A stretch of DNA of 64,000 nucleotides from NCBI GenBank assembly GCA_965226185.1, contig CBDDCT010000003.1:248001-312000 (forward strand), in the 5' to 3' direction. Positions 55,044 through 62,522 of the stretch are shown one piece after another. Source of the DNA: CBDCYS01 sp965226185 (GTDB taxonomy: Bacteria; Acidobacteriota; Terriglobia; Bryobacterales; UBA6623). Position numbers and translations under genes: made by a program. The notes below the pieces were generated by a model. That model saw only the letters and a program-made list of their open reading frames with translations, had not been told where the DNA came from and searched no databases. Within the stretch, counting starts at the first letter, position 1, and the number at the start of each line of letters is the position of its first letter.

Positions 55044-55155
55044 ATCTCGTAGGTCGCGCGCCAGCCAGCGATCATACCAGAGTCTCGCATTAGCGGAATT
55101 CACGGTGACCGGGCAGTTTGCCGATCAAACGGTCGGACACCAGGAAACCAGAGGA

Positions 55156-56184
55156 ATGATTTCGATCCAGAAGCACATGCAAGATCAAATGAGCGCGGCC
55201 ACCACCCGCAAGGCTTACCAAAAGCTTCTCGACGGGATACTCAAAACGACGGCCGAGCATATGACTTCGGCGGACGACGACTCCCATGACAGCTTCTCCA
55301 ACGATCTAGCGCAACTCGTGCATCGGCTGAAGGGACAAGAAAACGCCCAAGACATCGAGGCTTCTTCCGAGGCGATCGTTGCGCGGCTGACTTCGCAATG
55401 GCGCCACGTTGAAAGTCACATCGCCCGGCGGCAACGAGAACTAACCGGCATCATCTCTCTGCTCGCCGAGACCGCCAGCCGCTTGGATCATTCGAACAAG
55501 AATTTTTATGCGAACATCGGCCAAGCTGTCCAAACACTGGAGGACATCGGCAAGATTGACGACATTTCAGTTTTGCGCAGGGCCCTTTCCGATCATGTCA
55601 GCAGACTCAAGAACACCGTGACGAGCCAAGAGGCTTTCGCTAGCGACGCTTTGGCGGGCATGCAAGACACCCTGGAAACGGCCAAGACCAGCATCAAGGC
55701 AATGAGCCGCCTGGTAAGCTCGGATGCGCTCGAGAGCCTGCCGGGCCGCCGCCACGCGGAGCAGTTTATCGCTGAGCTGACCGGCAAGGCATGTCCTTTT
55801 TCTCTTGGGGTGGTGCGGCTGGACGGTCTTGAACGAGTTGCCCGGCGATACGGCGATGCAGCGGCACAACGAGTGCTTCAGCAGTTCAGTGCAAAACTCG
55901 GTGATCAGGTCTCGTCACAGGTTTATCCGTATCGATGGACCACAAACGCCTTCGTGGTCGTTAGTGACCACCTGCCCGAATCGGCGCTGAGAGGCGAGCT
56001 GGCGGAGTTCCTGAGGCAGTCCGGAGCCGGACCGTTCGAAGTGGACGAGAAATCCGGCCGCACGGCTTCACTCGACGCGCACTCGGTCGTTCGCGGAATT
56101 AAGGCGGGGCTCCCCGCCGGCAAAGTCGGTGAATTGATCGAAGGATTTTGCCAATCCGCGCGCGACCCCAAGTCGAACTCCTAG
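55156..56184 (+). CDS. Coiled-coil protein with degenerate GGDEF-like domain
   Basis: About 342 residues from ATG 55156. Residues 1-190 are highly charged and helical, probably coiled coil, with no transmembrane span. The last 150 resemble a diguanylate cyclase: ESLPGRRHAEQFIAELTGKA, SLGVVRLDGLERVARRYGDA, AAQRVLQQFSAKLG. But the GGDEF turn reads WTTNAFVVVSD, so the catalytic motif is gone and no c-di-GMP synthesis is expected. It could act as a sensor or scaffold. AGAGG lies only 1 base before ATG 55156, so ATG 55177 is also possible. Confidence 0.6.
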   Translation: MISIQKHMQDQMSAATTRKAYQKLLDGILKTTAEHMTSADDDSHDSFSNDLAQLVHRLKGQENAQDIEASSEAIVARLTSQWRHVESHIARRQRELTGIISLLAETASRLDHSNKNFYANIGQAVQTLEDIGKIDDISVLRRALSDHVSRLKNTVTSQEAFASDALAGMQDTLETAKTSIKAMSRLVSSDALESLPGRRHAEQFIAELTGKACPFSLGVVRLDGLERVARRYGDAAAQRVLQQFSAKLGDQVSSQVYPYRWTTNAFVVVSDHLPESALRGELAEFLRQSGAGPFEVDEKSGRTASLDAHSVVRGIKAGLPAGKVGELIEGFCQSARDPKSNS

Positions 56185-56298
56185 CAGGGTCCTAGCAGGG
56201 AAAGCGCCCTGTAGCGAGCTTGTTCCCCAAAGCTCCTCCCCTCGCCGCCGGAAAGCATCGCGGACCGGCGTGATAAGATCGGGGAGTTTTCCACCCCC

Positions 56299-57879
56299 AT
56301 GGAACACCCTGCTCTGGCTCCTGAAGTATTGGCCGCGGAAGAAGCCGTGGCCCTCATCCAGGACGGCCAATCCGTCGCCATCGGAGGTTCGGGGTCGGGC
56401 CACGCCATCCCGGATAAGCTCCTCGAAGCCCTGGGCCGGCGCTTTCGTGAAACCCGTCACCCGCGTCAATTGACGCTCATCCACGCCTTTGGCGTTGGCA
56501 ACCAGAAGGATCGTGGTTTGCAACACGTGGCCTGCCCCGGGATGTACAAGCGAGTCGTCGGCGGCCATTGGTCCATGGCCCCGGCGATGGCAAAACTGGT
56601 GGGGGAGAATCACTTTGAGGCGTATAACGTTCCGGCCGGTGTCGTCGTCCAGCTCTTCCACACGGCAGCCGCGGGCAGCCCCGGCTGGATGACGCACGTG
56701 GGCCTGCATACGTTCATGGACCCCCGCCTCCAGGGCGGCAAGCTCAATGACAAAGCAACCGAGGACATCGTTGAGTTAATGGTGCGCGACGGCCAGGAGT
56801 ACTTGTTCTACCCAACCATCCCGATCGACGTGGCATTGATTCATGCCTGGGAAGCGGACCCGGCCGGGAATCTCGGAATGAACGACGAAGCCGGAATCTG
56901 GCACAATTGCGCCATGGCGCAAGCCGCCAAGGCCAACGAGGGAATCACGATCGCCGTGGTCCGGCGGCTGGTGGATAAAGGCGCGATCCACCCTCGCGAC
57001 GTCCGCGTGCCCGGGTGTTTCGTGGACTACGTCGTCCTCGACCCCGAGCAAGGCCAAACCTACCAAACCGAATACGAACCGGCTTTCACCGGGGATGCCC
57101 GCAAGCCCGATCATGAGTTTGGCGACTTCCCGCTGAGCATACGGAAAGTGATCGCCCGCCGCGCGGCGCTGGAGCTAGCGCCCGGCGCGATTCTCAACGT
57201 TGGTTTCGGCATACCCGACGGCGTCGTCAAAGTGGCCCGCGAGCAGGGACTCGCCGATACCGTCGTCACCACCATCGAGCACGGCCAGTTCGGGGGCGTC
57301 CCGGCCGGGGGACTCGACTTCGGAGCGGTCTACAATCCCGACGCCATTGTCGACACCGGACACATGTTTGACTTCTACCAAGGCCGGGGGGTCGACCAAG
57401 CCTATTTGGGATTCCTGCAAATCGACCGCGAAGGCAACGTCAACGTGAGCCGGCTAGCCGATTCGGTGATTGGCACCGGAGGGTTCATCGACATCTCGCA
57501 GCGCGCGCGAAAGGTTGTCTTTTTGGGGACGCTGGCCGTTCGCGCCAAGGCCGAGCTTGCCGCCGGGACGGTTCGCTTCCAGCAGCACGGGAAACCGAAA
57601 TTTGTCGAAAAGGTTGCGCAAATCACCTTCAGTGGAAAGTACGCGCGGCAAACCGGCCAAGAAGTGCTTTACGTCACCGAAGCCGCCGTTTTTCGCCTGA
57701 CCGGAGACGGTGTCCGATTGGAAGAGCTTGCCCCGGGGATCGATTTTGCCCGCGACGTCCTGCCGCAACTAGGCTTCCGGCCCCTCATGGCCGACCCGAT
57801 TCAGACCATGCCCGGCGAGCTGTTCGATGACCCCCTTCTGCCGAACAGTCTTTTTCGGCACTACGCCCGAAACGGCTAG
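56299..57879 (+). CDS. Acyl-CoA:carboxylate CoA-transferase (YdiF/propionate-type)
   Basis: 526 residues. The enzyme moves CoA between acyl-CoA and a short carboxylic acid. The N-terminal half has the SCO-like GQSVAIGGSGSGHAIP and the C-terminal half GFGIPDGVVKVAREQG, TIEHGQFGGVPAGGLDFGAV (the catalytic Glu forming the CoA thioester is in TIEHG) and GRGVDQAYLGFLQIDREGNV. Both halves are fused in one chain, as in propionate CoA-transferase and YdiF. No operon partner is adjacent. The substrate cannot be told; acetate, propionate or 3-ketoacid are candidates. Confidence 0.9.
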   Translation: MEHPALAPEVLAAEEAVALIQDGQSVAIGGSGSGHAIPDKLLEALGRRFRETRHPRQLTLIHAFGVGNQKDRGLQHVACPGMYKRVVGGHWSMAPAMAKLVGENHFEAYNVPAGVVVQLFHTAAAGSPGWMTHVGLHTFMDPRLQGGKLNDKATEDIVELMVRDGQEYLFYPTIPIDVALIHAWEADPAGNLGMNDEAGIWHNCAMAQAAKANEGITIAVVRRLVDKGAIHPRDVRVPGCFVDYVVLDPEQGQTYQTEYEPAFTGDARKPDHEFGDFPLSIRKVIARRAALELAPGAILNVGFGIPDGVVKVAREQGLADTVVTTIEHGQFGGVPAGGLDFGAVYNPDAIVDTGHMFDFYQGRGVDQAYLGFLQIDREGNVNVSRLADSVIGTGGFIDISQRARKVVFLGTLAVRAKAELAAGTVRFQQHGKPKFVEKVAQITFSGKYARQTGQEVLYVTEAAVFRLTGDGVRLEELAPGIDFARDVLPQLGFRPLMADPIQTMPGELFDDPLLPNSLFRHYARNG

Positions 57880-57933
57880 CCCCGACTTTTCCCAGGTCAG
57901 CCTAATCAAGAGTTGGACGGCAACATGCAGGCG

Positions 57934-58071
57934 ATGCCTGAGCTCAGCCGCTTTCTCGGAATCGTGATCTACCTGTACTACCGCGAGCACGCGCCGCCCC
58001 ACTTTCATGCGGAGTACGGCGAGTTCGAAATCAGCGTGGACGTCCAGATTAGCGCATCAGGAGCACCATAG
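57934..58071 (+). CDS. DUF4160-like small protein, short form
   Basis: 45 residues: MPELSRFLGIVIYLYYREHA then PPHFHAEYGEFEISVDV, the standard DUF4160 start. Full members have about 80-100 residues and usually form a pair with DUF2442. Here the protein stops after the first half, so it may be truncated. ATG 57925 also is in frame. It is too short for a routine ORF call. Confidence 0.6.
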   Translation: MPELSRFLGIVIYLYYREHAPPHFHAEYGEFEISVDVQISASGAP

Positions 58072-58250
58072 GGCGCGCCCTCAGCCGTTCATAGGGCTAC
58101 TGCCCCGATGGCGTAGCAGGCATTCAGGATCGCGACCATTTCTTCCCTCTGTGTAGGGCTCGATTACCGCGAAGTGTAGCACGGTGATCACATTGTGCTC
58201 ACATCAGTATTTCCTGCATCCGGTTAATCATTGAAACTTGTTGAAAACTG

Positions 58251-58327
58251 TGGCGCGCTCGGAGAGATTCGAACTCCCGACCTTCTGGTCCGTAGCCAGA
58301 CGCTCTATCCAGCTGAGCTACGAGCGC
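58251..58327 (-). tRNA. tRNA-Arg (ACG)
   Basis: On the minus strand the acceptor stem GCGCTCG/CGAGCGC, D arm AGCTCAGCTGGATAGAGC, anticodon arm TCTGG-CTACGGA-CCAGA (anticodon ACG) and T arm with GTTCGAATC are all visible; CCA is encoded. ISAzo13-type DNA begins about 160 bp upstream of its 5' end. Confidence 0.95.
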
Positions 58328-58490
58328 GTTGGAGTGAAAGATGACTGCTTGAGGCCTGATTTTCAATGCTACCGCGCGTGGGGTTGACTGTCAAACCGTG
58401 AGCTTCAGTAACTGGAAAGGGCAAGATGACAGGAGGATGTCCGATAGTTCGTAGAAAGTAGCGACTCTCCGATCCGAGCCGTTAGAGATC

Positions 58491-58509
58491 GTCAGGAAAT
58501 AACATTTCC
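58491..58509. repeat. ISAzo13-type terminal repeat
   Basis: GTCAGGAAATAACATTTCC; matches 27833-27851 (one mismatch), which is the opposite end of the same family. As the gene continues to the right here and the other fragment is the 3' end, these are the two termini of one IS type. Confidence 0.65.
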
Positions 58510-58538
58510 ATTTGAAATGTCTTCTTGTATTGTGGGGG

Positions 58539-58940
58539 ATGGCAGACCTCGCAGCAATTAGGTCGAGGTTCACAGCTGTTGCGAAGGTGCTCGACGAACG
58601 ATCGCGGCGCCTGCTCGTAGCGGCGGAGAGTGCGGGCATTGGGCGGGGCGGGATTGCGGCGGTTTCCCGAGCGAGCGGGGTGCCGCGGCAGGTGATCCGC
58701 ACAGGGATGGCGGAATTGAAACAGGCGGCCTCGTTGCTGGCCTCGACGCGGATCCGTCGTCCCGCGGGGGGCCGCCAGAAGGCGATCGAACTCGATCCGC
58801 GATGGCAGCAGGATCTGCAGAGATTGGTCGAACCGCTGACCCGAGGAGACCCGCCATCGCCGTTGCGCTGGAGCTGCAAGAGCGTCCGCAAGTTGGCCGC
58901 GCAGTTGAATCGCGCGGGGCAAACGGAGTGGCCTCAATGA
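58539..58940 (+). pseudogene. ISAzo13-family transposase, N-terminal fragment
   Basis: About 133 residues from ATG 58539 (GGGGG before it): LAAIRSRFTAVAKVLDERSR, GIAAVSRASGVPRQVIRTGM, ASTRIRRPAGGRQKAIELDP, EPLTRGDPPSPLRWSCKSVR and KLAAQLNR. Homology ends there; the catalytic core is absent. It is the complement of the C-terminal fragment at 27834-28145, but from a separate copy. Confidence 0.8.
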
Positions 58941-59015
58941 CGGCTGCCTTAGAGCCGCCCCTAACACCGGATTAGCTCGCTTGAAATGTGGGATCGATCC
59001 GTCGACCGCGTCATT

Positions 59016-59996
59016 TCAGCGCCGTTGCGGGCCGGTTACGTCCCACCATTTGCCGCCATTGACCGTCTTGAGGACGCCGCCTTCGCCTCCGTAATAGAGA
59101 GTCGCAGGGCTGCTGCGCGCGTCGAACACTAAGGTCCAAGTCCGATTGGACCAGCGCAAACCGGCTGTCTCGAAGCTGCGCGCACTGTCGATGCTGCGAA
59201 AAACCCCTGCCCTTGTACCGAAATAGACGCGGGTGGGATTGTGCGGGTCGACCGCCACGGTCAAGATTTCCTCCGGCAGGAATTGCTCGCTGGCCGTCCA
59301 GGTCACGCCGCCGTCGGAGCTGCGGAAAACACCTCGCGGGTGGGTGCCCACATAGAGGATTCGCGGGTTCGACGGATCGATTGCCAGCGCGCGAACGTCA
59401 ACATCATAGAGCCCGTCCGGATTCGCTTCCCACGATTCGGCTGCGTCGGCCGACTTGTAAACGCCGTGCCAGGTGCCGGCGTAGAGAACTTGGGGATTCC
59501 GGGGATCGATGGCCAGTACCCGCACGGTCTTGTCGATCAGGCCGCGGTTCATCTCGCGCCAGGTGCGCGCCCCGTCGGTCGTTTTGAACACGCCGCCGCC
59601 GTCGGTCGCGGCATAGAGGGTGCTGCTGTCGCTCGGATCGATCACCAGCCCCCGGATGCGAAGGTCCGCCAACCCGTCGTTTGCGGCCTGCCAGGACCCG
59701 GCGGCATTGCTGCTTTTGTAAATTCCCGACCGGAACGTCCCGGCGTAAACGACATCGGGGTCCGAAGGATCAACCACGACCTGCCGCGGCGACAAGTTCG
59801 CGAGTCCGGTCGAAGGCCAGTTATCTTTACCGGCTTGCGTGGTCTTGCAAAGCCCCTTGGCCGCGCCCGCGTAGATGATGCTGGGATCGCTCGGGTGAAA
59901 AGCGATCGCCTGAGTTTCTCCGCCGCCAGGCGAGCCCATTTGAGCCCATCCGGCGATTGAGAAAACAATGCTGACCTTGAGCACGCGCCAAGTCAT
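59016..59996 (-). CDS. Secreted BNR/sortilin-type beta-propeller
   Basis: 326 residues with a short N-terminal signal (1-18). About seven repeats of the form DPSDPDVVYAGTFRSGIYKS or RVLAIDPRNPQVLYAGTWHG with the SxDxGxxW Asp-box (SSDGGVTWTASEQFLPEEIL, TTDGARTWREMNRGL). Similar to Ycf48/sortilin-type propellers. No catalytic residues are seen, so a ligand-binding role is more likely than enzymatic. It is divergent from the vsr gene about 125 bp away. Confidence 0.82.
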   Translation of the reverse strand: MTWRVLKVSIVFSIAGWAQMGSPGGGETQAIAFHPSDPSIIYAGAAKGLCKTTQAGKDNWPSTGLANLSPRQVVVDPSDPDVVYAGTFRSGIYKSSNAAGSWQAANDGLADLRIRGLVIDPSDSSTLYAATDGGGVFKTTDGARTWREMNRGLIDKTVRVLAIDPRNPQVLYAGTWHGVYKSADAAESWEANPDGLYDVDVRALAIDPSNPRILYVGTHPRGVFRSSDGGVTWTASEQFLPEEILTVAVDPHNPTRVYFGTRAGVFRSIDSARSFETAGLRWSNRTWTLVFDARSSPATLYYGGEGGVLKTVNGGKWWDVTGPQRR

Positions 59997-60122
59997 ACAG
60001 TCTCCAGTATCCTACTCAATCTCCAGACCTAGCTCAACCCAGAGGCGGGAATCCAAGACCTTGGAGAAGAAATCTCCGTGTATCGATGGCCGGGGCTATA
60101 ATCACTCGCAGGAGTTCATCCG

Positions 60123-60536
60123 ATGGACACTCTGACCCCCGCCGAGCGAAGCGAGCGGATGAGCCGGGTTCGGTCGAAGGACACGAAGCCGGAAATGCTG
60201 GTACGTAGCCTGATTCATAAGATGGGCTACCGCTACAGGCTTCATGCACGAGACCTGCCAGGCAAACCCGACATAGTCCTTCCGAGCAGGGGTAAAATCA
60301 TTTTTGTTCACGGATGTTTTTGGCACAGACACGGAACGTGCAAGAATACAAGGTGGCCTAAGTCGAAACTGGATTTTTGGAAGCCCAAATTGGAGGCGAA
60401 CCACAGACGTGACAAGGCCGTCCGGCGGTCACTTCGTGGAATGGGCTGGAAGCTAATGGTCGTCTGGGAGTGTCAACTCGCGAACGCGGCGAAGCTGGCG
60501 GTTCGGCTGCGGAAGTTTCTGGAAGACGAAGGATGA
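60123..60536 (+). CDS. vsr: Very short patch repair endonuclease
   Basis: 137 residues. Vsr nicks DNA next to T:G mismatches that arise from deamination of 5-methylcytosine. MSRVRSKDTKPEMLVRSLIH, then HARDLPGKPDIVLPSRGKII with the catalytic Asp50, and FVHGCFWHRHGTC. Zinc ligands H68/H70 and C73 appear in order with C117 in VVWECQ, as in the E. coli protein. The stop overlaps the methyltransferase start by 4 bp (ATGA), which couples their synthesis. That is the expected pairing because the methyltransferase creates the mutational hazard. Confidence 0.94.
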   Translation: MDTLTPAERSERMSRVRSKDTKPEMLVRSLIHKMGYRYRLHARDLPGKPDIVLPSRGKIIFVHGCFWHRHGTCKNTRWPKSKLDFWKPKLEANHRRDKAVRRSLRGMGWKLMVVWECQLANAAKLAVRLRKFLEDEG

Positions 60537-61705
60537 GATCGGTCGAACTTTTTACCGGCGCTGGCGGCCTCGCTCTCGGCATGGAAGCGGCCGGCTTTCG
60601 GCACGATGTCGTTATCGAGCGCAACAAATATTGCTGTGATACGATTCGGGAAAATCAAGCTCGGGGGTTTGCGCCGTTGCGGGGCTGGCGTTTGTACGCG
60701 GGCGATGTGCGCCGGTTCGACTTCCGGTCAATCGAAGGTGAAATAGACCTGCTGGCTGGAGGACCGCCGTGCCAGCCGTTCTCCATCGGCGGTAAACATC
60801 AGGGCCCACTCGACAAGCGCGATATGTTTCCGGAGGTTGTCCGCGCGGTGCGCGAGTTGCGCCCAAGGGTCGTCCTGGTTGAAAACGTGAAGGGGTTGTT
60901 GCGGGAAGCCTTCGCCAAATATTTCGAGTACATTATCCTCCAACTAAGCCACCCCGAGGTCCGGCCAAAGGTGGACGACGACTGGACGGAACATCTCGGC
61001 CGGCTAGAAAGACATCACACAAAGGGCAATGACAAAGGCCTTCACTATAAGATTCTGTTCCAGGTGATGAATGCCGCCGACTACGGAGTTCCGCAAAAAC
61101 GGCAGCGTGTCATTATCGTCGGCTTCCGCGCGGATTTGCAGGCAGAGTGGGCTTTTCCGCGGCCAACACACACACTCGACGCTCTTCTTCGCGATCAGTG
61201 GGTCAGTGGAGCGTACTGGGATCGCCACGAAGTACCTAAGAAGGATCGACCCGAGATTCCAAAGCGGCTCCGTTCGAGGGTTGAAAAACTAAGATCCGAA
61301 CAAACACTTTTCGAGCCAGAAGAGAAACCCTGGCAAACCGTTCGTGACGCCCTGCGCGGCCTTCCCGATCCGCAAACGCAGGGCCGTCCGATGTTCCACA
61401 ACCACCAGCACAATGCGGGCGCACGCAGCTATGTTGGTCACACGGGAAGCCTGTTTGACGAACCCGCGAAGACTCTCAAGGCTGGCGACCATGGAGTGCC
61501 CGGCGGAGAAAATACTCTTCTCAAGCCCGATGGCAGTCTCCGCTACTTCACGGTCCGGGAAGCCGCGCGGCTGCAAACCTTCGATGACGACTACGTCTTC
61601 CACGGCGCCTGGACCGAGACGATGCGTCAACTGGGTAACGCCGTCCCTGTTGTTCTGAGCCGAACCGTGGCGGAAGGCATTCGGGATAACGTGCCGCCGA
61701 GATAG
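60533..61705 (+). CDS. DNA (cytosine-5) methyltransferase
   Basis: 390 residues. Motif I VELFTGAGGLALGMEAAG for S-adenosylmethionine, catalytic motif IV LLAGGPPCQPFS with Cys80, motif VI VVLVENVKGLL, motif VIII NAADYGVPQKRQRVIIVG, and IX/X FTVREAARLQTFDDDYVF and RQLGNAVPVVLS. The variable region (about 200-310) sets specificity and cannot be read. The neighbouring Eco29kI-like nuclease suggests the target CCGCGG, but that is only inference. The start overlaps vsr by 4 bp. It looks fully active. Confidence 0.93.
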   Translation: MRSVELFTGAGGLALGMEAAGFRHDVVIERNKYCCDTIRENQARGFAPLRGWRLYAGDVRRFDFRSIEGEIDLLAGGPPCQPFSIGGKHQGPLDKRDMFPEVVRAVRELRPRVVLVENVKGLLREAFAKYFEYIILQLSHPEVRPKVDDDWTEHLGRLERHHTKGNDKGLHYKILFQVMNAADYGVPQKRQRVIIVGFRADLQAEWAFPRPTHTLDALLRDQWVSGAYWDRHEVPKKDRPEIPKRLRSRVEKLRSEQTLFEPEEKPWQTVRDALRGLPDPQTQGRPMFHNHQHNAGARSYVGHTGSLFDEPAKTLKAGDHGVPGGENTLLKPDGSLRYFTVREAARLQTFDDDYVFHGAWTETMRQLGNAVPVVLSRTVAEGIRDNVPPR

Positions 61706-61739
61706 ACGGTGGCCGGTACTCTGTGGTAGCTTGTCGTGT

Positions 61740-62521
61740 TTGAGTAAACGAGATAAATCGTCCTCCTATTTTGATCATTTTGAGATCGACTTGGTCTCGG
61801 CGCTCTCACGTCAGTTGGTCAGGGCTTTTGACGATCTTGACGCAGCTCCACTGACCGACGAGAAACTTGCTGCCCTTTCGTCGGGGCAGGGTGTGTACCA
61901 GCTCTATCACAAAGGTTCGCTGGTCTACGTCGGCAAGTCCAATAGCCTGCGCGGGCGCCTTTCCCAGCACTTCAACAAGATAATGGGCGCCGTAACATCG
62001 CCGTGACCGACGTGACATTCAAATGCCTATTCGTTCATCGGAACTGGACTGCATTGGCGCCGGAGCAATCGCTGATTCGTTACTACAAGAGTGCCGGCGC
62101 CGGGGAGTGCCCTTGGAATGGCAACTCATTCGGGCCGCACGACCCGGGCCGGAACCGTGAAACTACGAATAAGCTCCCGCGGGGTTTCGACAAGTCGTAC
62201 CCGATTAGAGACGATTGGCCCTGCAAATGGATCAAGGCTGGTCCACACCCTGGAAGAGACCTCCTGCCGTCGTTAAAGGACGGTCTTCCGTACCTACTTC
62301 GCTATCAAACGGCAACCCGTTCGCTCAAACGCGGACACACCGACTACAACAACATCTCGGTCAACGTCCCTCAGACCGGAATGCCAGCCCGCGATCTGCT
62401 CCGGACGATCGCTCAACACCTGCCTGGCTGGCAGGCGACAGTTTTTCCCAGCCACATGATTCTCTACAAGGAAGACAGGTCCTACACCCATGGAGAGGTA
62501 ATCTGGCCCTATTCGGAGTAG
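61740..62521 (+). pseudogene. Eco29kI-type GIY-YIG restriction endonuclease, split by one base
   Basis: Frame one (TTG 61740 to 62006) has FDHFEIDLVSALSRQLVRAF and the GIY-YIG core GVYQLYHKGSLVYVGKSNSL then RGRLSQHF (Tyr53, Tyr63, Arg71/73, His77). Frame two (62003-62521) has VTFKCLFVHRNWTALAPEQS, LIRYYKSAGAGECPWNGNSF then GPHDPGR, with the Glu and Asn of the family. They join at ATGGGCGCCG (about 61983): one inserted base gives MGRRNIAVTDVTF, the family phrase. Length would be about 260, full size. Either a one-base deletion or a sequencing error. If real, the nuclease is inactive while its methylase survives. Confidence 0.85.
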
Positions 62522-62522
62522 C

